The notes under the pieces were generated by a model. The model searched no databases, was not told the origin of the DNA, and saw nothing but the letters and a program-made list of their open reading frames with translations. From contig VXBA01006127.1 of assembly GCA_013399895.1 (NCBI GenBank), forward strand, positions 41,781-105,780: a stretch of 64,000 nt of DNA, given 5' to 3'. This DNA comes from Serilophus lunatus. Taxonomy: Eukaryota; Chordata; Aves; Passeriformes; Eurylaimidae. Shown here one piece after another: positions 13,153-24,756 of the stretch. The first letter of the stretch is position 1; the number at the start of each line of letters is the position of its first letter. A program made the position numbers and the translations under genes.

Positions 13153-13322
13153 TAGATATAAAATTATTGGGGTTGGAAGGGTCCTTTAAAGGTTTCCAAC
13201 TCCCTCTACAATGAGCAGGGACATTCAATGAGATCTGCAATCTGAAAGCCACATTCAACTCGGTCGAGAATGTTTACAGCAATGGGGCATCCACTACTTC
13301 TCTGGACAGCCTGTTCCAGTTA
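13153..13322 (-). mobile_element. CR1 LINE 3' end fragment
   Basis: Minus-strand CR1 3' UTR and end of ORF2: GGGGTTGGAAGGGTCC, TTCCAACTCCCTCTAC, GAGCAGGGACA, GGGGCATCCACTACTTCTC and GACAGCCTGTTCCAGT appear in the usual order. It is a typical short, 5'-truncated copy. The terminal octamers on the left are diverged, which suggests moderate age. Confidence 0.85.
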
Positions 13323-16300
13323 ATTGTCATATCTATTTTCTTTGCTCTGACCATTTAAAAGTTTATTTGAAAATATAGGTTATACCAAATTAAAAAAAAA
13401 AATATACACTAGTGTAAATGATAAAAGTTTTCTTAAAAATTTTGTCTTATGCATTTTTATTAAAAGCGCAAAGTTTGCTGAGGTACAGACTTAGTACAAA
13501 ACTGAACAAAATGACAAATATATTTTCCTTTTGTTTGTCTATTTGTTTTTGAACCCTGAAGGGTGTCATATTCAAACTTTTCTATATGAATGTATAGTTA
13601 GGAAAAAATCAAGATTCCCACCTAGTGACTTCTTAAACAGAATATAAATGTCATAATATTCTTTAATATATAGTTTAACTTATTTATTCTAAATTCAGAA
13701 GACATTTAATGTGTTATATTTGTACCAATCTTTTCTGTGTTGCTGTGTTTGAATGACTAAGTTGATCTCCTCTGAATGCTAAAGGATGGTGAAAATTAAA
13801 ATCGCATGGCTAACACTTTTTGGGAAATTTTAAAATAAACCTTTCATAGATATTCATTCTGGAAATTTGTTCTCCTGCTTAATTTTTACTTTTTATTGCA
13901 AAAAAAAAAAATCTTTAAAAGGAGTTTATTCATGTAGAATACAGAATTGACGTATTCCTCATTCACAAATCACCCCTAAAAATTCCACATTACTGTTTTA
14001 GTAGCAGTGCATAAATTTAAAATAGGACAACTTGCAAATACTTGTGATATATTTGAGGACATTGGTTAAACAAGAAAACAAACCAAAAAGTTCAATTAAC
14101 TATATACATTGTTTTGTAATGAATTATTCATCCAAGCCTACTTTGTACCTGATTCGTCATTGTTTATATTAGTGTAGAAACTTCACACCTTTGTTGTAAA
14201 GCTGTAAAAATGTTATTTTACTACCAAATGCAAAGGGGTAAGAGAGAAATCCATGATATCAAAAAGAAACTATGTCATTGTAATCATCCCTGTCAGGTAA
14301 AGACTTTCTATTGATTTCTGCACTAGTTTAGAAGAGGGATGGTATTTCATGTTCATGTTTTTCATTGTCAAATATACCTAAGAATTTTATCTCTTATATC
14401 AAGATTTGTCACTAGCAGTAGAACTGAAAATAGAATACTATTTTACTGAATAAGAATAAGGCAGAATTACTAAGTCAAACTACTATTTGTAACTTCAGGA
14501 ATTGTCTTTGCCACTGATTTAGTTATAGATTTTGAAAACTCTTTCATCTTGCAACTTCTATTTTAGAATAGATCTTATTGTTACTGTTCTATTTTCTAGT
14601 GCAAGTATGATATGTGATCCTACTTACCTATATAATTCATTTTCCCATTATCTGGAACCTTGGACAGAACAAATGAACTCTTAAAATGTTTGATATTCTG
14701 AATAAAACTATGCACACAATATATTTCAACTTTAATATGACTGTCAGATTAGCAGATCTGTTTAATTCTTGCTGTTTTCCCCATTAATATTCCTCCAGCA
14801 GTATTGCAAAGGAAAATCATGTTTGCTGTTTAATTTCTGTTTCTACACTGTTTAACCTAACCGCATGAGAAATTATTAAGAGCCAGCAGAGCAAAGAATA
14901 GCTGAAAATATTAAAATGACACTGAAATACATGTTGAATAGTGATTACTCTCTCTCCAAATGTTATTTATTTTTTCATATCTGTGAATAGCTCAAGTAGA
15001 AGTTGGGCAGCAGCTGGACAGGCAGACAGACAGAGAGTACAATTTGGCAGAAGAACTTGGACAAGATTTATCTACTCAATCATAGATCCAATGAAAGGAA
15101 AAAAGGCACTTCCAGAGTGAAATTAATTTAATTCTTAAATAGACGTCTAGCTTAGTTCAGATGAGCAATGCCCTAGATAACTTATTTAGACACTTTGTAG
15201 ACACTTACATAGGAGACATGTAGAGCCAGATGGAAACGATGTCCTCCCTTCATTCAGGATAGTAACATCTTTATTTTATTCAATATTTTTGCATATTTTT
15301 TCTTCTCTGAAAAAGGGAAAACCAGACAGTTTCTGTCACTACAATAATTCACATCTGGAAATGCCAAAGAGAGCAGCTGCTGAGGAAATCTTTCATGGGA
15401 CTGAGAATTGTTCACTGTCTTACAAAGGAGGAGTGGGTTTTTCCTCTGTTTTGGTGCAATAGTGCCAATAGTTCATTTCTCTTTAAAAAGTGCACTGTTT
15501 AGAGGACAGGCTCTACCACAAAGTCAGCTGGCCAGCGAGATTGTAATGTAGGTCACAGGACTAAAGTGGTTGTTCATGTTTAGTAATTAGAAGGCATTTG
15601 CCAGGTGCTGAGGATGTGTCCACTGGTAACATAAAGGTATTATCAGTGAGTACACAAATCAAGAAACACATGGTTCCTCCTTGTACAGCAAATTTTATTG
15701 CACTGCTTGTGTTTTCAACCTCTGGGTGTGGTTTAAAAGTTGTTTAAAACTAATTCATGCCAAGAAAAACTTTCTGCTCTAATAGTACTTCTGGTAAAAT
15801 TAAAGAATGTTCAATCCAAACATTCACACACAGAAAAAACAAAATTCTTCCATCAATAGTGGAACTAATGAGTTTATTTTCCATTGGGTTATTTTCTGTG
15901 TAATTCATACCTTTTTACTACAATAATCTCCTATCCAGGTGACACTCTGAACATAATACTTTATCTGTCCCTCATACCATGGCAGCTCTAGATTAACCTC
16001 CGTTCCTCACTGTTTCTAGCCCCCTTTCCAAAGAATTCTGTGACTTGTCTCATAGCCCTTGCTGGCAGAGCAGAAGGTGCATCCTTCAACTGTTTGTCTG
16101 AAGTATATATTCATGCTTGTTCACTGAACAAAAACTAGGGTCCATGTGGCTTTTCTTGTTCCTCTATGGGTGAATTCCTCCATTATTTCTACCTCTCGTT
16201 TGCCACTGTATGAAAACCAACGTATTATTTGTATATTTTTACATATTCAAACTTAGATTCGAGTATCATTGATCAATTGAAGGACAAATTTTAGAGTAAG

Positions 16301-16983
16301 ATATAACAGAGCATCCTCCTGGGCAAATGAACAGGGCACTGACACCTAGAATGTCTGGTTACCACCTTTTCATAATTTCTTACCATCATCTTCTATTGAA
16401 CCATTCTCTACCAGTTTCTTCCCAGTCACTGACTAGAGAAGAACAGCTTTGCATGGATTCACAGATCATACAATTGTTTATGCTTAAGATGCTGAGTACA
16501 GCAATTTCAAAGACTAGTCACTAGGGCTATAATCCATTTTGTCTGTAAGGCCTTGGAAGCACTATGAAGTCAAGAATGCTCATTAATGAGATTCATCTGG
16601 GCAAAAGTCTATATCTACCCCACAGATACATAAATATGAGATAACTTCCCAATGTGGAAATAAATCAGTGTAATTAATTTTATTCTAATGCCAGCACCAA
16701 AACTTATCTGATGTATAAAGGTCTGGAAGTACCATTTTTCTACAACTGGCCCTGAAGTACCACTAAAAGTCACTTGCAAATTTAGATGGCATTAATTGAA
16801 TCCTGAATGTCTTCAGTTCTTGGATAGGCAACCTAAACTGAGCCTGAGTGTAGGCCACATGTGAGTCCCATTTTTCTTTGTGGCAAGTGACATTGGAGAA
16901 CTATTAGGAAGAAACTCCAGCCATTTTCTGATCAGTATTGTCCAGGTATCATCTCTGACCTTGAAATCACTATTGAGAAGCAG
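13323..16983. other. Gene-less AT-rich stretch
   Basis: Unique AT-rich DNA with A and T homopolymer runs. No coding region, RNA gene or transposon was recognised. Confidence 0.6.
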
Positions 16984-17020
16984 AATCACACAGAATCATA
17001 CAACCATTTAGATAGGAAGG
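16984..17020 (-). mobile_element. CR1 3' tail remnant
   Basis: ACACAGAATCATACAACC followed by ATTTAGATAGGAAGG matches the first bases of a minus-strand CR1 3' end (octamer tail, then the TTAGGTTGGAA-type block). It stops abruptly where a plus-strand CR1 begins, so two CR1 pieces lie back to back in opposite orientation. Confidence 0.6.
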
Positions 17021-18265
17021 TAGCTCACAAGACAATCTTGACAACGTTATGGAACAGGTCCTAAGGGAACCAACTCAGAAAGATGATCTCCTTGATCTGC
17101 TGCTTGTCAACACAACAGATTTCATGAGTGAAGAGGAAATTGGTGTCTGTCTTGGCCTCAGTGACTACAAAGAGATCGAGTTTAAAATTTCTATTGACAA
17201 GAGGAAAAGTGCCAGCAAAACCTCAACTCTGGACATGAGAAAAGCAGACTTTGGGCTGTTCAGGGTTAGTAAGTAATGTCCCCTGAAAAAATGGTTTTGC
17301 AGGTGGTGGGGCCAATCACTTTAAAAAGGGATCACTTTGAAGTGGTCACATTTTGAACATCACCTCTTTAGGGCAGGAGCAAGCAATTCCCAAAATGAAT
17401 TAAGTCAAGCAGGTAAGGCAGAAGGCCGGCTTGGTTGACCAGGAATCTTCTCCTGCAAATAAGGCAAAAAAGGAAGATGCGTGCCCAGTGGAAGCAAGGT
17501 AAAATAACATGGGAAGAGTACAGAGAGGATGTTTGCCACTGTAGATAAAAAATTCGTTCAGCCAAATCTCAGCTGGAGTTGAAGCTAGCCAGAAATGTGG
17601 GGCACAATAAAAAGAGTTTTTTTTCAAATACATGAATGACAATAAGGAGTATAGAAACATCAGCAGCCTTTTACAGGATGAGGATGGTCACCTCATATAC
17701 AGGGACAGAGACAAGGCAGAGGTGTTTAATTCTTTCTTTGCCTCCATCTTTAGCAGGGATGATAGATAAAGAGGGTCTCAGTGCCCTGAGCTGGAAAATC
17801 ATGGCTACAAAAATTATCAACAGTCGGTCGATCCTAAAATTGTGCAGCACCTGCTCCACTAGCTGGATCCCTACAAATCTATGGAACCTGATGGAATTCA
17901 TCCTAGAATCCTCAAAGAGCTAGCTGATATCATCACAAAACTTTTCTCAATGATTCTTGAGTAGTCTTGGCAATCCAGAATGGTTTTGGGAATCCAGAGA
18001 GGTCCCACCTGACTGGAAGCTGGTGAATGTTGTCCCAATTTTCAAAAGGGCAAGAAGGAGGACCCCAGAAACTATAGGCTTGTTAGTCTCACTTCAGTAC
18101 CTGGTTAAGTTATAAAGAAGATTATTCCAGGAGGGATTGAAAATCACCTGACAGACAACACGGTCATCTGCCACAGCCAGCACAGCTTCATGAGAGGAAA
18201 GTCCTGCTTATCAAACCTGATTTCCTTTTATGACAAAGTAACCCACCTAGTTAATCAAGGGAAGA
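17021..18265 (+). pseudogene. CR1 LINE ORF2 (endonuclease end and RT start), broken
   Basis: Plus-strand CR1 ORF2. At 17049-17276 the translation has LLDLLLVNTTDF, then LGLSDYKEIEFKIS, which aligns with the end of the APE-type endonuclease. The usual SDH motif reads SDY, so the catalytic histidine is changed. Frames are then broken, but further CR1 words follow: EPDGIHPRILKELADIITK near 17886-17942, a PIFKKGKKE-like segment near 18035-18065, and GKSCLSNLISFYD near 18200-18235. The sequence departs from CR1 at 18266, before the RT core, where it switches to a copy of a downstream segment. It is a dead copy with stops and frameshifts. Confidence 0.88.
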
Positions 18266-18564
18266 TGTTTCAATTGTTTAGAATTTGCTGCTGTAAAGAA
18301 TGAGAAGGCATGAAAAGTATTCCCTGAGACAAAGAAACTTACATTGTCATTCAATTTATGTGCGGTTGAAGAAAAACAGATGTACAATCACCTACATATG
18401 AGAGTGTGAGAGAATCATGGAATCATAGAATGTTTTGGGTTGGAATGGATCTTAAAGATCATCTAGTTCCAACCCTCCTACCATGGGCAGGGGCACCTTC
18501 CATTAGACCAAGTTTCTCAAAGCTCCATCCAACCTGGCCTTAAACACTTCCATGGTTGGCAAAC
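18266..18564. repeat. Divergent partial copy of the downstream duplicated block
   Basis: This 299-base segment matches 19238-19528 (291 bases) except for an 8-base insertion (GTGAGAGA) and three substitutions that I could see. It begins directly after interrupted CR1 ORF2 and ends at a single N. Its last 154 bases are themselves a minus-strand CR1 3' end. The junction at 18266 with CR1 could be a real deletion allele or paralog, or a chimeric contig end. Confidence 0.85.
18411..18564 (-). mobile_element. CR1 3' end (copy 1)
   Basis: AGAATCATGGAATCATAGAA followed by GTTTTGGGTTGGAATGGATC and the TAGTTCCAACCCTCC block is a clear minus-strand CR1 3' end. The same insertion occurs in the two other copies of this segment, so they share one ancestral CR1 insertion and were later duplicated. 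Confidence 0.92.
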
Positions 18565-18565
18565 N
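18565..18565. other. Single N, likely contig join
   Basis: An isolated N lies exactly where the sequence jumps from the end of one CR1 3' fragment to the middle of a plus-strand CR1 RT region. Scaffolders often place one N between contigs thought to touch or overlap, so the two sides may not be truly adjacent. Confidence 0.7.
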
Positions 18566-18803
18566 GAATGACTTAGACGCAGGATTGGAAGGGAGAGTAA
18601 GCAAATTTGCAGATGACGTAAAACTGGGAGGAGCTGTTGACTCCCTCAAAGATAGGGAGGCTCTGCAGAGAGACTGCAACAAATTAGAGGACTGGGCAAT
18701 CACCAACCATATGGAGTTCAATGGGGATGGTCCTGTGCAGCGCCAGGACTTGGACACAATGATCCTTATGGGTCTCTTCAAACTTAGCATGTTCTGTGAT
18801 TTT
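18566..18803 (+). pseudogene. CR1 LINE RT box and 3' end, internally deleted
   Basis: The translation shows the RT catalytic box FADDVKLGGAVD with both aspartates kept, then REALQRDCNKLEDWA. From about 18726 the sequence jumps straight to the end of the element (CAGGACTTGGACAC, ATGATCCTTATGGGTC), ending in the tail-like TTCTGTGATTTTATAACT. Most of the ORF2 C-terminus and part of the 3' UTR are therefore missing. It probably belongs to the same CR1 as 17021-18265, with the RT core between them lost or unassembled. Confidence 0.85.
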
Positions 18804-18912
18804 ATAACTTTGGAAAGCAGTAGAAAAAAATACAGAAGTAAAAGGAAGTATATGTATCTTTAGATATCTGTATCAACTAAAGTTGAAGGCTGGAACTCAC
18901 ACCTTTCCAATC

Positions 18913-18952
18913 CAGTCTGGGCCATTGGACATCTTTCCAATGGCCCAGACTG
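18913..18952. repeat. Perfect 17-bp inverted repeat (copy in block A)
   Basis: CAGTCTGGGCCATTGGA (18913-18929) is followed after 6 bases by its exact reverse complement (18936-18952). It would form a strong stem with a short loop. It is not followed by a T run and is much shorter than a typical microRNA precursor arm. The same hairpin recurs in block B. Confidence 0.9.
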
Positions 18953-19378
18953 ATGCTGAATAAAACACTTTGTTGATCATTTGGGACAAAAAATGTACTG
19001 AGATGAAGTTTATATCTTGCAATGATTAGTTAGAAGCAAGAGAAAGAAAAACAGTAACAGAGGAATGGCAAATATTTGAGATGTAGACTTTTTGCTAGCA
19101 GATCTCATGGAATATTGTAAGACTAATCTCTGATTAGTTCTACAAGAGAACAGATCTGGCCAAAATGGTAAGTAAGAAATAGGTTTTTTTTCTTTTTAAG
19201 AGGAAATACAAACAAGCAGCAGATACCTGTTTATTATTGTTTCAATTGTTTAGAATTTGCTGCTGTAAAGAATGAGAAGGCATGAAAAGTATTCCCTGAG
19301 ACAAAGAAACTTACATTGTCATTCAATTTATGTGCGGTTGAAGAAAAACAGATGTACAATCACCTATGTATGAGAGTA

Positions 19379-19528
19379 TCATGGAATCATAGAATGTTTT
19401 GGGTTGGAATGGATCTTAAAGATCATCTAGTTCCAACCCTCCTACCGTGGGCAGGGGCACCTTCCATTAGACCAAGTTTCTCAAAGCTCCATCCAACCTG
19501 GCCTTAAACACTTCCATGGTTGGCAAAC
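19379..19528 (-). mobile_element. CR1 3' end (copy 2)
   Basis: Same minus-strand CR1 3' end as at 18411, lacking the 8-base insertion upstream and reading CCGTGGG where copy 1 reads CCATGGG. A 63-codon open frame across it is a by-product of the repeat. Confidence 0.92.
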
Positions 19529-20026
19529 CACTCCAAAATGAAAGAAAGAATGCTAGTTACAAGACCTTAGGTTTCTATCCAGAGCCTGGCAATGCATACT
19601 TCATTAGCCTGTGACTTTAACAGGCTCTTTTGATGATGCAGAGTGCCAGGTGTGTTTCCTTCCTAAGGATACCTCTATGTTTGCTGGGTCTGGAGCTTCC
19701 TACTGCCACAGTTTCTAGAGTGCTTGTTTTTCATGGAGCCACAGTTTGAAGTGTTTCCAGGAGGAAATTATTCCAAAGATGTGTCCAGCCCACTTCCATG
19801 CTCTTCTAATCTGCCAGTAGGTGTAGGTTTAAATCTATTACTCACTACAAATATTGCAGCAGCCACCACATCATTGTTACTGTGCTCAGCTCTGGACCAA
19901 ACAGCTTGAGTCGAAGGAATACTTTTCATTGTATTTATTTATGTCTGACATTTATTGGGTTTTGCATTCCACATTGTAGCTAGGGATTACTCAAAATTGA
20001 GTATACTTTGCGCTATTTTTTTTTTT

Positions 20027-20027
20027 N
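20027..20027. other. Single N, likely contig join
   Basis: The N follows an 11-T run at the end of block A and directly precedes the first base of block B. This is the hallmark of a contig ending at a homopolymer and overlapping its neighbour without being merged. Confidence 0.8.
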
Positions 20028-20157
20028 CTTAGCATGTTCTGTGATTTTATAACTTTGGAAAGCAGTAGAAAAAAATACAGAAGTAAAAGGAAGTATATGT
20101 ATCTTTAGATATCTGTATCAACTAAAGTTGAAGGCTGGAACTCACACCTTTCCAATC

Positions 20158-20197
20158 CAGTCTGGGCCATTGGACATCTTTCCAATGGCCCAGACTG
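20158..20197. repeat. Perfect 17-bp inverted repeat (copy in block B)
   Basis: Duplicate of the hairpin at 18913-18952: arms 20158-20174 and 20181-20197 with a 6-base loop. Confidence 0.9.
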
Positions 20198-20623
20198 ATG
20201 CTGAATAAAACACTTTGTTGATCATTTGGGACAAAAAATGTACTGAGATGAAGTTTATATCTTGCAATGATTAGTTAGAAGCAAGAGAAAGAAAAACAGT
20301 AACAGAGGAATGGCAAATATTTGAGATGTAGACTTTTTGCTAGCAGATCTCATGGAATATTGTAAGACTAATCTCTGATTAGTTCTACAAGAGAACAGAT
20401 CTGGCCAAAATGGTAAGTAAGAAATAGGTTTTTTTTCTTTTTAAGAGGAAATACAAACAAGCAGCAGATACCTGTTTATTATTGTTTCAATTGTTTAGAA
20501 TTTGCTGCTGTAAAGAATGAGAAGGCATGAAAAGTATTCCCTGAGACAAAGAAACTTACATTGTCATTCAATTTATGTGCGGTTGAAGAAAAACAGATGT
20601 ACAATCACCTATGTATGAGAGTA

Positions 20624-20773
20624 TCATGGAATCATAGAATGTTTTGGGTTGGAATGGATCTTAAAGATCATCTAGTTCCAACCCTCCTACCGTGGGCAGG
20701 GGCACCTTCCATTAGACCAAGTTTCTCAAAGCTCCATCCAACCTGGCCTTAAACACTTCCATGGTTGGCAAAC
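20624..20773 (-). mobile_element. CR1 3' end (copy 3)
   Basis: Copy of the minus-strand CR1 3' end within block B, matching copy 2 in block A. It is present because the block is duplicated, not through a new insertion. Confidence 0.92.
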
Positions 20774-21271
20774 CACTCCAAAATGAAAGAAAGAATGCTA
20801 GTTACAAGACCTTAGGTTTCTATCCAGAGCCTGGCAATGCATACTTCATTAGCCTGTGACTTTAACAGGCTCTTTTGATGATGCAGAGTGCCAGGTGTGT
20901 TTCCTTCCTAAGGATACCTCTATGTTTGCTGGGTCTGGAGCTTCCTACTGCCACAGTTTCTAGAGTGCTTGTTTTTCATGGAGCCACAGTTTGAAGTGTT
21001 TCCAGGAGGAAATTATTCCAAAGATGTGTCCAGCCCACTTCCATGCTCTTCTAATCTGCCAGTAGGTGTAGGTTTAAATCTATTACTCACTACAAATATT
21101 GCAGCAGCCACCACATCATTGTTACTGTGCTCAGCTCTGGACCAAACAGCTTGAGTCGAAGGAATACTTTTCATTGTATTTATTTATGTCTGACATTTAT
21201 TGGGTTTTGCATTCCACATTGTAGCTTGGGATTACTCAAAATTGAGTATACTTTGCGCTATTTTTTTTTTT

Positions 21272-24200
21272 AGAGTAACACAGTAGAAATTCCTGTCCTG
21301 TTAGAAGTATTGATATGCAGAATCGATGACTATAAAGCCATCTGCTCTCCTGAGGTCACTGAAGAAGCACTCAAAACAAAAAAAGTAGGGGTTCAGTTCT
21401 GCAAGATCTTGGAAATGGCTCATTCCTAGAAAATTAAAATTTTGTATTAATCACAAGGAAGTTTAAAGCCTTCCCTGCTGAATAAGCCCTTATATCCAGT
21501 TATGTTACTGAATATAGCACTACTCTACAGTCCACAGCAGGGTTCACAAAATCAGGAAGATTAAATTTCTTCCTTTAAGAGTCCACAGACATTTGATCAT
21601 TGAACTTACAGACCTTCTAGCACTTTGATCTTCCTTTGTTTTCCCCCATCAGGAGGCATAAACACAAATAAGCATTTTAAAAAAATGCTTTTCGAAGAAA
21701 AAGGCTGAAAACTGAAAGAAGACACTGCTGCAATGGAAATACGTCAGGTTATTATCATTTTTAGATTCCCCACAGAAATAGCTGGAAAGAATTGAAAATA
21801 AATAAATAGAAAGTTGGCTTAGAAAGAGGATATTAACTATAAAATCATCACTATGGTATCAGAGGATGGTGAATACCACTAGAAACTGCCCAGCTGTGTG
21901 TTTCTTTAATAGTTGGAAATACTGCAAAGCCTGAATTGGGTCAAACTGCTTTTAACCTGGTTGAAAAAAATCTGAAGATGGGATTGTTCAATCCTATCAA
22001 TTCTTCATTTCCTATTACCAGAAATCCTGTTTGGGAGTTTCAATATATGAAAGGTAAAAGGATCACAAGGCAACACTGAAGCAGGTAAATATTGACACAT
22101 CCAAAGCACATACCAGTATACTACTGAGACTTATAACAACTGCCTGTGCTGCTCAGGGACTGAGTCAATCCTGTGGATGGGAGCTGTAAGGGTAAAACTT
22201 TCACAGTTTTCTCATTTTTGCTGTATAAATGTGTTTCTTCTATTAGATTTCTTTATCCCTTTTAGCCTTTCTAAATGACAATTAACTCTGCCTACCCTAT
22301 CAATAGCTGGTAATTTATTTGTTTTTACAGCTGAGCCTGACTGTCATTGATTTTATTGGAGTAATTTGCTGGAAATGATTTTTTAATGTTAGATTTATTA
22401 CAGAGGCACTTCATTGTCCGATAAATGAAGAAAATTGTATTTGAAAAGTAGCAAAATGAAAGAACCACTGAAATTTGAATGAGCCTTTTACAAACGTTCA
22501 AAAGGTCCCTTATGCTTCTCTTGTGTGGACATTAGTTTGCATACAAGACATTTTATTCTGGACCTGTGTAGGCTAGCCTCCCAAAAGCATAAGCCTGAAG
22601 AGCACAGAAACAGACCTGGGTGCTATGAGCAGCAGCGCTGTGGGTCCACTGGCCGCACACAGTGAGGGATTATGCCCTTCCTGCTCATTCCAACTTGTAC
22701 TGCTGGAATTTGTTCAGTTCAATGGGACTTATACTCGTTACAAAGATGTTAAAAATGACCCTCTTAATTTGTTGTTTTTCTTCTTTTATCAGCTGTCTTC
22801 CTCCGTTTTCAGACCTCAGTTTTAGCCAGCAACAGTTGGGAGTAGAATCTGTGACTAGCTCACCTTTGAGATCTGCTTTCTGTAGTGGTTCAGTTGCTCT
22901 ACATAAAGATGCTGCAAGGATCCTGTAAAACAGTGAATTGCCACTTCTACTTCTCAATGTAGTTTACAGTCATATTTTAGCTGAATGTGCTGTAGGTTTC
23001 CATTGTATCTAGATTGAAACGAGGGTTTGTTATGTTGCATGCACTTAATTTTTCAGGTCTTTTTGGGCACAAAAACTGTTGCCACATAATGTTATACCAA
23101 ACAAAGTTCATTTTCAAGAATTTCTTCTGAGGCACTGGTGTCTCAAAGAAGAGATCTGCCTTCAAGACATGATCCCAGCCCTGCAGGATGGACAATGGTG
23201 TTGAGCAGTATTGGCATATCCTGCACTCCTGCATAACATCCCCCTCCTGCTGCAATCGTTGCATTGTGGAACTAACATATGACATTTTCTGTCACTGTAT
23301 TGTTCACAGAACTCAGTAAAATTGGTTTACATGCAGCTTTTATCTGTCTTGTTTATTAAATTTCAAGCTCTTTAGCACAAGGGTTATCTGATAATCTGTA
23401 TCTGTGCAGTGTTTAAAATGCTGGACATAAAAAGTAAAGTGACACCTTTCACTTTTTAATGCGAGAACTACCATGATATATCATTATTATTAATAATACT
23501 AATAACAATAATAATAATATAGTAAGAACTGCTGCAATTATAGTGGTTTGCATTAACAAGAAAGGAATCCCTTTGCTAAATTTATACATTTTTTTGGTTT
23601 CTATAAGTTGTTTACATTTTTCAAGTCAGATGAAAAAAGTTAGACTTGTAAAAGCTGAATTAGACATCCAAATAAAAATATCACACCAACATTCACGATT
23701 TCAAGAAAATCCACTGTTCAGACGCCAGTTAGTCAGATAGTGTCCAGAGTGCTCTAAATACTAATTTTTCTGCAATGGTTAAAGACGCCATTAACGGTTT
23801 AAATGGTTTTCTTTTGCTCATATATTTCTGAGACCTTTATGTGGTACTTCAAAAGAGGAACTCCTGTGAGTACCCTTCTACACCTTCTTTGTTCATTTGC
23901 CTCCCAAGCCATTTTAATTCCCCTCAAACAGGTAAATGATGCCCAAGATTTTTACAGAAAGAAATTGAATCTGAATAGGTTGCACTTGAGGGAAATGACA
24001 GCACTAGTAAGATCTAATGTTTCTCTATGCTTCCACAAAGGACTGTAGGAAAATTAAATCTTAGGTTTCATTTGAGAATAAGGGATTCAAATATCTAGTA
24101 TTCTCTATCTGGACAAGGAGTGTGAAACAGCATCCCAACTGAGTGCATTAATCATTGAAATCATAAAACTCTTCCTAATCTAGGAAGTTGATTTTTAGGT

Positions 24201-24714
24201 GCTTTGGTGCTCTGGATATACATCCCTCCGCTATGTCAGTCACTGATTAAGTGACTACTTTGCACTTCTTCCCAGGTTAAATTGGACATCTTTCTGCTTA
24301 TTTCTTTCTGCTTATTTCTTCTCTGAGGATCCTTTGTGTGAGTCTCTAACTGCCCACGTGTTTCTACCTGGCTGACTGATCCATAAAAGTAAACTTACTT
24401 CTGACAGCCCTTATCTGCTGGTCTGTCAATGCGTCTGGAAGAAATGTTTGCTCGGTACTTTTGAAAATAAGGTGACTATGAAGTTAAATCTGACTTTAGC
24501 CTAAATTTCAGCCTCTGGATATGAATATTTTTAGGTTTGGCAGGCATTCATAAGCAGTTTATTAGAAGTGTTTGTCAAACAGATGAGGAATAGCTATGCA
24601 ATAGGCAGACTTTTTTACTATTTAAACAACATTTGAAACGAGTTCCATAAAATGTATGCAAGTGGTCTCACTTTATTTCATACTATGTGTTCTTTGAATG
24701 TCAAAATACTGTAT
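21272..24714. other. Gene-less AT-rich stretch
   Basis: No gene was recognised. It holds an ATT/AAT-rich microsatellite-like run at 23483-23520, a 14-base tandem repeat (TTTCTGCTTATTTC twice) near 24291-24318, and a short AT-rich inverted repeat (AAGCATTTT/AAAATGCTT) near 21672-21690. Open frames near 22625-22957 on both strands overlap each other and carry no family motif. Confidence 0.6.
23483..23520. repeat. ATT/AAT trinucleotide-like tract
   Basis: ATTATTATTAATAATACTAA followed by further AATAAT units. It is an imperfect trinucleotide run in AT-rich DNA. Confidence 0.75.
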
Positions 24715-24719
24715 GAAGC
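24715..24719. repeat. Target-site duplication, left copy (GAAGC)
   Basis: GAAGC precedes the LTR start TGTATTGG and recurs directly after the LTR end at 25668-25672. Confidence 0.88.
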
Positions 24720-24756
24720 TGTATTGGTTTCTCTGTGGCCAGGTTTTGGTAGCAGT

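Larger units (their letters stand above)
18783..20026 (+). repeat. Tandem block A, near-identical to block B
   Basis: This 1,244-base block recurs at 20028-21271 at a constant offset of 1,245. The only difference I noticed is A at 19982 versus T at 21227. It starts inside the CR1 3' end and ends in an 11-T run followed by an N; block B has the same 11-T run and then unique sequence. It contains a 17-bp inverted repeat and a minus-strand CR1 3' end. Such identity, with the copies separated by one N, fits an unmerged contig overlap or two haplotypes better than an old duplication. Confidence 0.93.
20028..21271 (+). repeat. Tandem block B, near-identical to block A
   Basis: Second copy of the 1,244-base block, identical except for one noticed base (T at 21227). 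It continues without a break into unique downstream sequence, so this copy is better anchored to the right flank. Block A is better anchored on its left to the CR1 RT piece. Confidence 0.93.

Noticed and set aside
18913..18952. Hairpin considered as a microRNA precursor or rho-independent terminator
   Set aside because: Arms are too short and perfect for a typical pre-miRNA, and no T run follows. The genome is not bacterial.
19316..21154. Two pairs of identical small frames (63 and 61 codons)
   Set aside because: They are identical because of the A/B duplication. One crosses a CR1 3' end, and the other has no motif.
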